From Thalassobaculum litoreum DSM 18839 (GTDB lineage Bacteria > Pseudomonadota > Alphaproteobacteria > Thalassobaculales > Thalassobaculaceae), in NCBI RefSeq assembly GCF_900102465.1, contig NZ_FNBW01000015.1:62001-126000 (forward strand): DNA of 64,000 nt. Reading direction: 5' to 3'. Below, piece after piece: positions 51,613 through 60,320 of the stretch. Position numbers and translations under genes: made by a program. Within the stretch, counting starts at the first letter, position 1; each line of letters begins with the position of its first letter. The notes under the pieces are model-generated. The model did not search any database, was not told the origin of the DNA, and worked only from the letters and a program-made list of their open reading frames with translations.

Positions 51613-53784
51613 TTACGTTTCCGCGGCCCCGATCCTCTGCCGGCGGTCGGTCCGGACGTTCCAGATGAAGAACACGACGAACAGGGCCGTCCCGATGAAG
51701 TTCACGGACCAGTCGTTCGGCCACAGGATCGTCACGCCGATCGCGAACAGCACGGCGCGCATCGGCCAGGACACCGGTGCCTCCAGATAGCCCTCCATCG
51801 CCCCGATCAGCGCGTAGATCCCGACCAGGGCGAAAGCGAAGATCTCCAGTGCAAGAACAGGATCACCGTTCAGGAAGGGCGTGTAGGCGAAGAGCACCGG
51901 CACGATGTACAGCGTCTTGGCGATCTTCCAGGCGGTGAACCCGGTCGCCATCGGCGGGCTCTTGGCGATCGCCGCGGCGGCAAAGGCGGTGAGGCAGACC
52001 GGCGGCGTGACATTCGAGTCCAGACTCAGCCAGTAGATGATCATGTGGGCCGACAGCAGCGCCGTCGTCAGGATCGCCGGCGTCAGCGTGGCATCCTTCA
52101 CCATGGACATCATCTCGGCCGGGATCGCCGCCACCAGCCCGGCCGCCGCCTCGCGGGTCATCGGTCCGTCGAGCAGGGCGGCCTTGTCCGGGGACGTGAG
52201 CATCAGGATGGCCTTGGCCGCGTCCGGGATCTGTCCGGAGGCAAAGGCGGTGATGATTTCGCTGCGCACGATCATATCCGCCAAGGCGGGCGCCGAGAGG
52301 GTGGCGAGGACGATGTAGGAGGCAGTCACCGGCAATCCCATGCCAAGCACGAGACTGGCCAATGCGATCAGCACGAGGGCGATCAGAAGGTTCCCGCCGG
52401 CCCAGTCGTCGATCATCAGCGAGAACGTGTTGCCGATGCCCGTCAGGGTCACCGCGTTGACGACGATGCCGACCGAGACCAGCAGGACCGCCGTCAGGAT
52501 CATGTTGCGGGCTCCGCCGGCCATGGCCGACAGTATCTCGCGATGGCCCATACGATGCGTGCGGGTCAGCCAGGACGACGCGATGGTCGCCAGGATGGCG
52601 TAACCGGCGGCATAGGTCGGCGTGAACCCCGCGATCAGCATGGCGATCAGCAGGGTGATCGGGATGAAGAAGGTCGTGCCGCGCTTGAGCACCTCTCCGA
52701 TCCGCGGCGCATCGTCATCCAGGGATTTCAGGTCGCGCTTCTTCGCCTCTACCCGCACAAAGCAGGCGACCCCGAAGAAATAGAGCATCGCCGGCAGCAC
52801 CGAGACGGCGGCGATCGTCAGATACGAGATCTGCGTGTAGCTCGCCATGACGAACGCGCCGGCGCCCATGATCGGCGGCATCAGCATACCGCCGGTGGAT
52901 GCCGTCGCCTCGACCCCTGCGGCGAAGCGGGCGGGGAAGCCCGCGCGTTTCATCAGGGGGATCGTGATGACCCCGGTGGACACCGTGTTGGCCACCGCCG
53001 AGCCCGAGATCGTTCCCATGAGCGCCGAGCCGAGCACGGCGACGAACCCGGGGCCGCCGACCAGCTTGCCGGCGATCGCGCGGGCGAAGTCGATGATGAA
53101 ATCGCCGGCACCGGACTGGACGAGGAAGGCGCCGAACAGAATGAACATGAAGACGTAGCTGTAGGAGATCGTTGCGATCACCCCGAACATGCCGTCGTCC
53201 GAGTAGAACGAGCGGAACAGCATGGTCTCGTACCCGAGCCCCGAGAACGACAGCACGCCCGGGAACCAGCTTCCCCATGCCGTCACGTAGGTGAAGGCGA
53301 GGACGATCAGGATCGGGATGATCAGACCGGTGGTCCGCCGGGTGAACTCTATCGCCAGCGCGACCGCGATCGCGGTGAAGATCCAGTCGTACCAAAGGAA
53401 GGCCCCGTTGCGGGCGTAGAACGTCTCCTCGCCGAGAACGAGATAGGCGAACAGCGAGAGGGCGGCGAGACCGAGGACGATGTCCAGCATCATCGCCAAA
53501 CGGCGCCCGGTCGCGCTCGTCGAGTGCCAGGCCGGGAAGAGCAGCGCGCACAGCAGCCCGAAGCCGGCGAAATGCAGCACGGACGCACGCAGCTCGGACA
53601 TCGTGCCGAGGGTGTTGATCCAGATGTGCAGAACCGCCAGTCCCACACCGATCCAGAACGCGGCGCGGCCGGCTAGGGAGTCGGCCGGGCGTTGGCGCGT
53701 CGACTGGTCGACCTCTCCGGCGGCGGAAGCGTCCATCGTGTCTGAAAGTTCATGCGCGCCGGCTTGGCGCTCGCCGTCGGTCAC
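51613..53784 (-). CDS. TRAP transporter fused 4TM-12TM permease (TAXI type)
   Basis: A 723-residue permease with the small DctQ-like and large DctM-like subunits fused, as in TRAP-TAXI systems. N-terminal cytoplasmic tail ~50 residues, four DctQ helices, then DctM: FLVQSGAGDFIIDFARAIAG, GTISGSAVANTVSTGVITIP (the NTVSTG loop), GMLMPPIMGAGAFVMA, and LGMGLPVTASYIVLATLSAP. Na+-driven uptake of a small carboxylate such as 2-oxoglutarate or succinate is common in the family; the substrate here is unknown. GTG start with GGGAG seven bases upstream. Transcribed after the binding-protein gene. Confidence 0.92.
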   Translation of the reverse strand: MTDGERQAGAHELSDTMDASAAGEVDQSTRQRPADSLAGRAAFWIGVGLAVLHIWINTLGTMSELRASVLHFAGFGLLCALLFPAWHSTSATGRRLAMMLDIVLGLAALSLFAYLVLGEETFYARNGAFLWYDWIFTAIAVALAIEFTRRTTGLIIPILIVLAFTYVTAWGSWFPGVLSFSGLGYETMLFRSFYSDDGMFGVIATISYSYVFMFILFGAFLVQSGAGDFIIDFARAIAGKLVGGPGFVAVLGSALMGTISGSAVANTVSTGVITIPLMKRAGFPARFAAGVEATASTGGMLMPPIMGAGAFVMASYTQISYLTIAAVSVLPAMLYFFGVACFVRVEAKKRDLKSLDDDAPRIGEVLKRGTTFFIPITLLIAMLIAGFTPTYAAGYAILATIASSWLTRTHRMGHREILSAMAGGARNMILTAVLLVSVGIVVNAVTLTGIGNTFSLMIDDWAGGNLLIALVLIALASLVLGMGLPVTASYIVLATLSAPALADMIVRSEIITAFASGQIPDAAKAILMLTSPDKAALLDGPMTREAAAGLVAAIPAEMMSMVKDATLTPAILTTALLSAHMIIYWLSLDSNVTPPVCLTAFAAAAIAKSPPMATGFTAWKIAKTLYIVPVLFAYTPFLNGDPVLALEIFAFALVGIYALIGAMEGYLEAPVSWPMRAVLFAIGVTILWPNDWSVNFIGTALFVVFFIWNVRTDRRQRIGAAET

Positions 53785-53811
53785 GTCGGTGCTCCCGATT
53801 CCGAAGAGGGG

Positions 53812-53849
53812 GCGGCGGGTGCTGGAACGTCCGTTCCCGCACCCGCCGC
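53812..53849 (-). other. Long intercistronic hairpin between TAXI binding protein and TRAP permease
   Basis: Perfect GCGGCGGGTGC (53812-53822) and GCACCCGCCGC (53839-53849), continued inside by GGAAC (53824-53828)/GTTCC (53833-53837) with single-base mismatches between: about 16 pairs. It fills the 85-base gap between the two cistrons. Probably a partial stop or mRNA stabiliser that keeps binding protein above permease; no U-run. Confidence 0.65.
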
Positions 53850-53869
53850 GTGATGTCAGACCAATCGGG

Positions 53870-54886
53870 TCACTGGGCGACCAGGGAGGCGGGGATGGTG
53901 AGACCGGCCTCCTTGAAGTAGCGCGCCGCGCCCGGATGCAACGGCACCGGCAGGCCGGACATCGCGCTGTCGAGCGACATCGCTTTGGTCGCCGCGTGGA
54001 TGTTGTTCAGGAAAGGGAGGTTCTCGAAGATCGCCTTGGTGATCTGGTAGACGTCCTCCTCCGGAACATCCTGGTGCACGCCGAGGAAGTTCGGCTGTGC
54101 GATGGTGTTCAGGTCGGTGTCCTGACCCGGATAGGTGCCGGCGGGGACCGTGTACTTGTAGTACAGGCCGGTGCCGCCGTCGGCCTTTGCGGCTTCCTCG
54201 TCGGTGAACTGAAGGATCTTCACGCCGCCGCCCATCTGCGCCTGGATGCGGGTGATGACCGAGACCGGCGGGCCGCCGGGAATGCCGGCGCCGACGATCG
54301 AGCCGTTCTGCAGGCTGTCGGCGGTCGGCCCGTAGCCTTGGAACACGAGGTCATAGCCCTCGGCATCGATGCCGAGATTCTTCAGAATGAACCGATTGGA
54401 ATGCTCGGTGCCGCTGTTCCGCGCGCCGATCGAGAACTTCTTGCCCGTCAGGCCCGCCAGATCGGCGGCGGTGCCGGTCTTCGCGTCGTCCGCCATGACG
54501 ACGAAATGCTCGACATTGGGCCAAAGCATGGCGATCGACCGCAGGTGCGGCTGGGGGCCGTCCTGGGCGAGCGATCCGCTACCTTCCTTGGCGTAGAGGC
54601 CGAACAGGCCCTGCAGAATAGCGAATTCAGCCTGCTTCTCGCGCATGAGCTTGACGTTCTCACCGGAGCCCGCGGAGCTGATCGCGGACAGGCCGATCTT
54701 CTGAGTCGGCTCAAGCTTGACCTTGATCAGCGTCGCGATGGCGACGCCCACGGGATAGTAGGTTCCGCCGGTTGTGGCGGTTGAGAGCACGTAGTTTCGG
54801 GCGTCCTGCGCGTGGGCTGGAGATCCCGAGATGGCAGCGATAATCGCCGCGGCGGCAGCGAGCACTTTAAGGCTCTGAGTCTTCAT
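53870..54886 (-). CDS. TAXI-family TRAP transporter solute-binding protein
   Basis: A 338-residue exported binding protein (signal ...AISGSPAHAQ). TAXI family markers: VLSTATTGGTYYPVGVAIA (ligand-binding N-lobe), AISSAGSGENVKLMREKQAE, IGARNSGTEHSNRFILKNLG and GIPGGPPVSVITRIQ. GGAGGAAA precedes the ATG. Delivers a solute, often a carboxylate or amino acid, to the fused permease. First gene of its transcript; its promoter must lie in the 415-base gap to the right. Confidence 0.92.
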   Translation of the reverse strand: MKTQSLKVLAAAAAIIAAISGSPAHAQDARNYVLSTATTGGTYYPVGVAIATLIKVKLEPTQKIGLSAISSAGSGENVKLMREKQAEFAILQGLFGLYAKEGSGSLAQDGPQPHLRSIAMLWPNVEHFVVMADDAKTGTAADLAGLTGKKFSIGARNSGTEHSNRFILKNLGIDAEGYDLVFQGYGPTADSLQNGSIVGAGIPGGPPVSVITRIQAQMGGGVKILQFTDEEAAKADGGTGLYYKYTVPAGTYPGQDTDLNTIAQPNFLGVHQDVPEEDVYQITKAIFENLPFLNNIHAATKAMSLDSAMSGLPVPLHPGAARYFKEAGLTIPASLVAQ

Positions 54887-55301
54887 TACTTGTTTCCTCC
54901 AGGGGGAAATGCCTGGGACAGACGCAAGACTGACCGCCCGGTATTTTCCGGCGGATTCATGGAAGGGTCGCGGCGCGGACTCTCTGCCCATGTCTTGGCG
55001 GCATTTCCGAAAACGACGGTCACCATTTGTACCGCCGGGCGCGACGGTATATCGGGTCGGCGGATACTGGAACTGGGAAATGCAGCGAACGGCCGTCTGA
55101 GCCGCAGAATCTTGGGGGCTCTCACACCCGCACCCTGTCACGGCTTCGAGGATGGGACGCTCGAATCCGAGGGGCCGGTTCTGGATCGCGCCGCATCGGC
55201 TGAGGATGTCCATCGGGACAATGCTTCGGCGCGCCGGATCCGGATGGTTTGCGGCCGACCAGAGGACGCTGGATGCTGAAGGGCGTTCTGCCCCTCCGGC
55301 G
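54887..55301. other. Intergenic stretch without a gene
   Basis: 415 bases between two leftward genes. Short open frames here lack ribosome sites and look like noise. It must hold the promoter of the TAXI gene on its left and the end of the redox operon on its right; a weak stem AGGGGC/GCCCTT lies near 55270-55290 on the minus strand. No clear operator recognised. Confidence 0.5.
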
Positions 55302-57797
55302 CTACTGGCCAGGGAGCGGCACCTGCATGCGGGTCGGTACAGTCGGCGTCGGGAAGGTGCCGACGTGGTAGGCGTGGCACTGGGTGCAGCTGTCTCCGGC
55401 CTGTCCCGGGGCGTGGCACTGCGAACAGGTGGCGACGGTCGGCTGGCTGAAGCCGGCGATCACGCCGGTCGTCGGATCGCCTTGCAGGTACTGCTCCTGG
55501 AACGCGGTCGCGCCGCCCGGTCCGTCCGGCCGGATCACGGCGTGGCAGGTCTGGCATCCGCCGGACTCGGCGACCAGGCTGAAATGCGGCGCGTGGGCGA
55601 AGCGTACGAAGGTCCGGATGTCGGGATCGTAGTCCATCGGCGACCAGTTGACGCCGCCGGTCCCGGCAGCCGTCCCGTCCTGGGGGCGGTCGATGCTGTG
55701 GCACCGCAGACAGGTTCCGGGAGCCTGAGCGCCGCTGAAGACGGAAAGCAATGTGCCGCCGCCTTCTGTCTGCGGCTTCGCGGCCGCTATGTCGATCCAG
55801 GCCCGCATGAACGGATCCGCATGTCCGGTCGGCCGATACCTCAGCGCGAATTCGCCGCGGTACCAGCCGCCGGCGCGCATCCAGTCCTCCGGAGTGACAT
55901 TGGGCTCGATCCGCATCGGCGGCGAGGCGAGGTCGGTCCGTGCGACCGGCGGCGTCTGTGCCGTGTCCGGGGGCGGTGCCAGAGCCTCGTCCGCGGGCAC
56001 CTTGGGCGCCTGGAAGGTGTTCAGGCCGTCGGCGGAGGGCAGGGCCAGGATGTCCGACTGGTCGACGGCCGGCGCCAGATCGCCCGACGGGGCGGCGAGA
56101 ATGTCCGACTGATCCGCTGACGGTGCGGCGAGGATATCCGACTGGTCCGGCACGGGGGCCAGGATATCCGACTGGTCGCCCGAAGGCGGCGCCAGGATGT
56201 CGGACTGCGCGTCGCTTGGGGCGGCGAGGATCGTCGATTGGTCGGGTGCCGCAATGGGAGCCGGAGCGTCGGTTCCTGCGGGTTTGGGCCCGGGAATCGG
56301 GTCCGGCAGCTCCGGGAACGGTCGGGAGAGGTCGCTTGCCAGGGACGGGAACCATTCATCGGCGGCGGCCGCCAATACGTCCATCGGCAGATAGCCGAGC
56401 AGGGCGCCCGTCTGATCGGCGGTCGGGCCCGCGCCGCGCTGGTCGGGAGCACCGTCCGCCAGCCTCGTTTCCGCCGCCTGGACCCCGTCGGCCAGCAGGT
56501 CGCCGATCAGGCGCTTCACCGCGAAGGCCACGGTCGCGACCGCCCGGATATCCTCCGGTGCCGCATCCCGCAGGTCCAGAAGGTCCAGGCCCTCCAGTCG
56601 GTCGAGGGCTGCTGCCACCGACGCGTCCGCCACGAGAAGGCGCGCCATGAACGGGCTGATCGGCTCTTCCGACCATTCGGGCCAGGCACCGATATCCACG
56701 CCGCGGGCTTTCAGTTCCCGCAGATCCAGCCCCGGCACCGCCAGGAACCGGAGCCCGGCTGGTCCGATCGATCCGGTCCCGGCGATATCGGCCTGGTGGC
56801 AGGACGCGCACATGGTCTCGAAGCTTGCGGTGAGCATGGCCCGGCCGTCGTCCGACGGCAGGTGACAGACCGTGCAGCTCTCCGGCGCCTTGCCGGCGCT
56901 TTCGGCGGCATCGAAATGCCGGTCGAGATGGGCTGCATGGTCGAAGGCGATACGGGGCCGACGGTTGAATAGCGGCCTGTCGAACTCCGGGTGACCGTTC
57001 GCGAACGAGGCAAACTGAGCCGTGTGGCAGGTCTGGCAGGCGCCTTCCGGCATCTCGGTGAGGTGGGCCTCGACGCCGCGGTGCTCACGGTGACAGGTGG
57101 CACATCCGACGCTCGACGTCGGTGCGTCGGCATCGGCGAACAGCCATCCCGATACCCTGAACTCGAACGGCGTTTCGGTGTCGTGCTCCGCGCGATGCGC
57201 TTGAGCCACGTCGGTCAGGGCGGCGGTCACGGCGGCGGGCCGGGAATGCGGCAGCTCGGCATGGTCGCCGAGGTCGTGGCAGGTGTGGCAGGCGGCATCG
57301 CCGTGGCCTTCCGGCGCCATGCCGAAAGCGGTCATGACCCAGCCGGCGGGCCCGTCGTCGAATCCCTGGTGGCAGCCCGCGCAGCCGCCGACCACGCTGT
57401 GCTGGAACGTGAGCGGCCCTGGCGACAGCAGGGCTTCGCGGTCGGTGCCCGTCAGCGCGATCATGACCAGTCCGATGACCGCGACAACGACCATGCGGGT
57501 GATCCGGCGGCGCAGCGCGCTCAGGCTGCGTACCGGGACGCAGGGCGGGCGCTGAACCGAACAGGCGCCGTCGGGCAGCGGACCGGCCTGGCAGGGGCCG
57601 CCGGCGCTGGCTGGGCGTGTGCAGTGCCAGCGGTCGCCCCGGCGCACCGGCACGCAGTCGGCGGCACCTTGGCAGTTGCCTGTGGCGTCGGGCCCACGCG
57701 GGCATGGCTGACCGAGGGCGAGCCGGCCGCATCGCCATTTCCGGTCGGGGCGGTCGTAGGATCCGGCGCCGCCGGCTTTGCCGGGGCCACCGGTCAC
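55302..57797 (-). CDS. Membrane-anchored decahaem cytochrome c with cysteine-rich N-terminal head
   Basis: An 831-residue protein. Residues 1-100 are basic, Pro/Gly-rich and carry eight cysteines (C23, C32, C42, C48, C59, C69, C79, C86); one helix follows (~102-117), so this head should be cytoplasmic. The periplasmic part has ten CxxCH sites: 139, 170, 232, 254, 308, 330 (cluster 1) and 696, 748, 791, 804 (cluster 2), joined by a helical stretch and a QSDILA repeat (519-585). CHTCH/CxxCHxxH spacing recalls NapC/NrfB- and Qrc-type multihaem modules. GTG start overlaps the b-cytochrome stop (GTGA). Likely periplasmic electron conduit of this operon; last gene. Partner unknown. Confidence 0.85.
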   Translation of the reverse strand: MTGGPGKAGGAGSYDRPDRKWRCGRLALGQPCPRGPDATGNCQGAADCVPVRRGDRWHCTRPASAGGPCQAGPLPDGACSVQRPPCVPVRSLSALRRRITRMVVVAVIGLVMIALTGTDREALLSPGPLTFQHSVVGGCAGCHQGFDDGPAGWVMTAFGMAPEGHGDAACHTCHDLGDHAELPHSRPAAVTAALTDVAQAHRAEHDTETPFEFRVSGWLFADADAPTSSVGCATCHREHRGVEAHLTEMPEGACQTCHTAQFASFANGHPEFDRPLFNRRPRIAFDHAAHLDRHFDAAESAGKAPESCTVCHLPSDDGRAMLTASFETMCASCHQADIAGTGSIGPAGLRFLAVPGLDLRELKARGVDIGAWPEWSEEPISPFMARLLVADASVAAALDRLEGLDLLDLRDAAPEDIRAVATVAFAVKRLIGDLLADGVQAAETRLADGAPDQRGAGPTADQTGALLGYLPMDVLAAAADEWFPSLASDLSRPFPELPDPIPGPKPAGTDAPAPIAAPDQSTILAAPSDAQSDILAPPSGDQSDILAPVPDQSDILAAPSADQSDILAAPSGDLAPAVDQSDILALPSADGLNTFQAPKVPADEALAPPPDTAQTPPVARTDLASPPMRIEPNVTPEDWMRAGGWYRGEFALRYRPTGHADPFMRAWIDIAAAKPQTEGGGTLLSVFSGAQAPGTCLRCHSIDRPQDGTAAGTGGVNWSPMDYDPDIRTFVRFAHAPHFSLVAESGGCQTCHAVIRPDGPGGATAFQEQYLQGDPTTGVIAGFSQPTVATCSQCHAPGQAGDSCTQCHAYHVGTFPTPTVPTRMQVPLPGQ
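56043..56243 (-). repeat. Coding tandem repeat, (D)QSDILA(A/P)PS x6
   Basis: Within the decahaem cytochrome linker, six copies of [DA]QS[DT]ILA at residues 519-525, 530-536, 541-547, 551-557, 562-568 and 579-585, with 10-11 residue period (one longer step) and Ala-Pro-Ser spacers. The DNA copies (GTCCGACTGGTC/ATATCC-type) vary at third positions, so it is an established repeat rather than a very recent slippage. Confidence 0.9.
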
Positions 57798-58627
57798 GGC
57801 CCCACCTGGAAGGCATAGGCGAGGACCGCGTGGATCACCACCAGGATCAGAAGCGCGTGCGCCAACGGGACATGGACGAACAGCCAGAGCCGCAGTGCCA
57901 TCTGAGCGGCGTACTGGTAGTCGAGGTCATCCTTGGCCTCGACAAGTTCACAGAGCCGCTCGAGCGTGTCTCGCCCGCTCGCATCGACATACCGGTGAAG
58001 CGAACGGATCTGCTGGAGCTGACGACGCTGGTGGCCGTGATATCCGGTCAGATGGGACAGCGCATTCCGCGGCCGCTGGAAATAGACGCTCAGTTCCTTT
58101 TGGTAATAGTCGGCGATGGTGACCGACGCCGTGTCTCGGGCCGAGGCGATGGCCAGGGCCTGCGCCTCGGCGGCAATCTCGGCTCGGCGGGTGGCGATAC
58201 GGTCGTAGAGTTCCCGGGCCCCGTGATCGCGCATGCGCCTGGGCAGGATCCGGTTCAACCAAATCCCGACCGTCCCGCTGATCGCAACCGCCACGAACGG
58301 GATCCAGAGCGCGACCTCGAACGGGCCGTCCGGCAGGCCGAATCCGGTATGGGTCAGGAAGACGGCGACGGCGAACCAGCCGGCGTAGATATGGACCTGT
58401 TCCCAGGCCGACGCGCTGCCCAGGGGGAGCACCGGGATGCGTCGGCGCGCCTCGAACAGGGCGAGCGCGGCGATCAGGATCAGCAGGATCCAGCCGGTCA
58501 TGAACCGGGTGTCGTGCAGGGTCGTTTCCGCCAGATGGGCGGTGGCCACGAGCAGGGCGGCGGCGATGCCAACGATCGTGCCGTTGCGGATCCTCCGGCG
58601 GGCGAACCCGGTCAGCGACGCAGCCAT
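57794..58627 (-). CDS. Five-helix cytochrome b-like membrane subunit
   Basis: A 277-residue membrane protein with helices at ~15-32, 42-60, 78-98, 108-126 and 246-275. Histidines sit at helix faces suited to haem b: H31, H79 and H93 (VHIYAGW...THTGFG), and H252, H257, H266 (FVHVPLAHALLILVVIHA). A ~115-residue cytoplasmic insert lies between helices 4 and 5. It resembles the membrane subunit that accompanies multihaem/iron-sulfur complexes but matches none I know by name. Overlaps the Fe-S gene by 16 bases and the decahaem gene by four. Probable quinone/haem b link between cytoplasmic and periplasmic modules. Confidence 0.75.
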   Translation of the reverse strand: MAASLTGFARRRIRNGTIVGIAAALLVATAHLAETTLHDTRFMTGWILLILIAALALFEARRRIPVLPLGSASAWEQVHIYAGWFAVAVFLTHTGFGLPDGPFEVALWIPFVAVAISGTVGIWLNRILPRRMRDHGARELYDRIATRRAEIAAEAQALAIASARDTASVTIADYYQKELSVYFQRPRNALSHLTGYHGHQRRQLQQIRSLHRYVDASGRDTLERLCELVEAKDDLDYQYAAQMALRLWLFVHVPLAHALLILVVIHAVLAYAFQVGP

Positions 58628-60309
58628 GCCACCAGCTCTCCCGGGTCGCTCATGTCGAGGCGGACCAGGGCGTCGTTCGGGCAGGCGCGCTGGCAGGCAG
58701 GCCCGCCAAGCTGTCCGGCGCACAGATCGCATTTGGTCGCCCGATGGATCGCCGTTCCCGTCTCCCGGTCGGTGATCACCTGGCCGGCGCGGTCGGCGAT
58801 CTCGACCATGACGATGTTGTCGTAGGGGCAGCTCCGCGCGCAGGTGCCGCAGCCGATGCAGGTTTCGTCGTTGATGTGGACGTCGCCGAGCGACAGGTCG
58901 CGCTGGATCGCACCGGTCGGACAGCCGATCAGGCAGACGGCATCGACGCAGTGCATGCAGGCATGGGCGATCATCACGTCGCCATGGGAGGGGCCCTGGC
59001 GCACGAAGCGCGGGTTGCCGTCATGGGTCGCCGCGCAGGCCTTCACGCAGTCGTCGCAGCCGGTGCAGCGGTCGAGGTCGATCACCATCGACTGGGTGCC
59101 GTTGATGATCCGCTCGTCGATCAGGAAGTTGACCAGCGGCTGTTCGATCCCGGTGGCGCTCTCGTCCCGCTTCCAGACCGGCGTCGAGGGCGCCTCCGCC
59201 GGGGTCTCTGTCGGCAACAGGTGCTCGGGCAGGGTGGGCAGGACGTAGCGCTCCATGACCAGGGCCGGCACCCGCAGAATGTCGAGATAGCCGATCGCCC
59301 GCAGGCTGTAGCGCAGCGGCCGCGCCGCCCCCGATCGCCATTGCCGGACCAGTTCCTCGAAGCCGAAGACGTCGTTGTTCTTCAGGTAGCCGACCGTGCG
59401 GTCGCCGTGATCCAGGTGCTCGGTCACCCGGGCGAAACCGGCGCGAACCATGATCAGGTCGTCGGCAAGGCTGCCTTCCTCGGCGATCAGCGGTTCGCCC
59501 GCCAGGGGCTCGCTGGAGTCCGACGGCACCTCGCCGGTGGGGAAGAGTTCCTGGGTCCCGTGGTTCTCGAAGCGGATCTCCTCGGCGACGACGGCCCTGG
59601 TTTCCGCGTCCAGGTGGGCGAACAGCGGGCTTTCCGCCAGATGGGCGAGCAGGCTGCGGGTGCGGTGCAGGTGGTCGACGGTCTCGCGCAGGCCGGGGTC
59701 GCGGGCGCGCAGGTCGCGCAGTCCCTGCCATCTCAGCTCGATCACTTCGCAGTCGGTGCCGGCGAACACCGTTGCGGTGCGCGGGGTACGCGAGAGGGCC
59801 GAGATCTCGCCGAACATGTCGCCATGACCGAGCGGAATGATCGACTGCTCGGCCATCACCCGGTCGATGTCCGGCAGATAGGCCCGGTCCCGGTCGGCGC
59901 GCAGATGCACGGCGCCGGATCGCGGCGACAGGGTTCGGGTTTCGATCTCCGGCGAATTGCCCCAGAGCTGGGACAGCGCCCGCCAGACCGACCGGCGACG
60001 CCGCGGCATCGCGCGGTTGCTGTCGGGAAGGCCGGCATAGAGGACGCAGGCCGTGCCGGTCAGGATCACGAAGACCGAGTTCCCGTAATCCCCCTCTCGC
60101 ACCACGATATCGCCGCGCTGGTAGCGGTTGATCCGGGCGTCGTTGCGCACGATGTCCGCCAGGAGCAGGCCCGGCGGGAACCGGTCCGGATCGAGATCGC
60201 GGAACACCGGTGCCGCCAGGATCCGCTCGACCGCCCCCACCGCCAGATCCGGGTCGAACGGATTGTCCCAGCGTCGGGGCCTGCTGATCGCGGTTGCGGG
60301 GGAAAGCAC
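58612..60309 (-). CDS. Dual cyclic-nucleotide-domain protein with four [4Fe-4S] ferredoxin motifs
   Basis: A 565-residue cytoplasmic protein (no signal). Residues ~35-195 and ~220-360 are two cNMP-binding barrels (GDIVVREGDYGNSVFVI; GDMFGEISALSRTPRTATV; second copy NNDVFGFEELVRQW). From ~410, a DmsB/HybA-like ferredoxin part has 16 cysteines in four groups: C415/418/421/425, C451/454/459/463, C484/487/490/494, C527/530/539/543. It should wire electrons to the b-type subunit and be switched by a cyclic nucleotide or similar effector. GTG start, GAGG upstream; 11 bases after the tetrahaem gene. The combination is unusual. Confidence 0.85.
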   Translation of the reverse strand: MLSPATAISRPRRWDNPFDPDLAVGAVERILAAPVFRDLDPDRFPPGLLLADIVRNDARINRYQRGDIVVREGDYGNSVFVILTGTACVLYAGLPDSNRAMPRRRRSVWRALSQLWGNSPEIETRTLSPRSGAVHLRADRDRAYLPDIDRVMAEQSIIPLGHGDMFGEISALSRTPRTATVFAGTDCEVIELRWQGLRDLRARDPGLRETVDHLHRTRSLLAHLAESPLFAHLDAETRAVVAEEIRFENHGTQELFPTGEVPSDSSEPLAGEPLIAEEGSLADDLIMVRAGFARVTEHLDHGDRTVGYLKNNDVFGFEELVRQWRSGAARPLRYSLRAIGYLDILRVPALVMERYVLPTLPEHLLPTETPAEAPSTPVWKRDESATGIEQPLVNFLIDERIINGTQSMVIDLDRCTGCDDCVKACAATHDGNPRFVRQGPSHGDVMIAHACMHCVDAVCLIGCPTGAIQRDLSLGDVHINDETCIGCGTCARSCPYDNIVMVEIADRAGQVITDRETGTAIHRATKCDLCAGQLGGPACQRACPNDALVRLDMSDPGELVAWLRR

Positions 60310-60320
60310 CTCGACGATCC

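Noticed and set aside
52045-53676. A 543-codon plus-strand frame opposite the TRAP permease
   Set aside because: Its product is His/Gln/Arg/Asp-rich without hydrophobic or domain structure; it is a shadow of the membrane-protein frame.
54812-55279. 155-codon plus-strand frame in and beside the 54.9-55.3 kb gap
   Set aside because: Starts inside the TAXI gene on the opposite strand, has no ribosome site and no family resemblance.
56043-56243. Reading the repeat as a CRISPR-like or satellite array
   Set aside because: Units are in frame, diverge at third codon positions and lie inside an intact gene, so it is a protein repeat.
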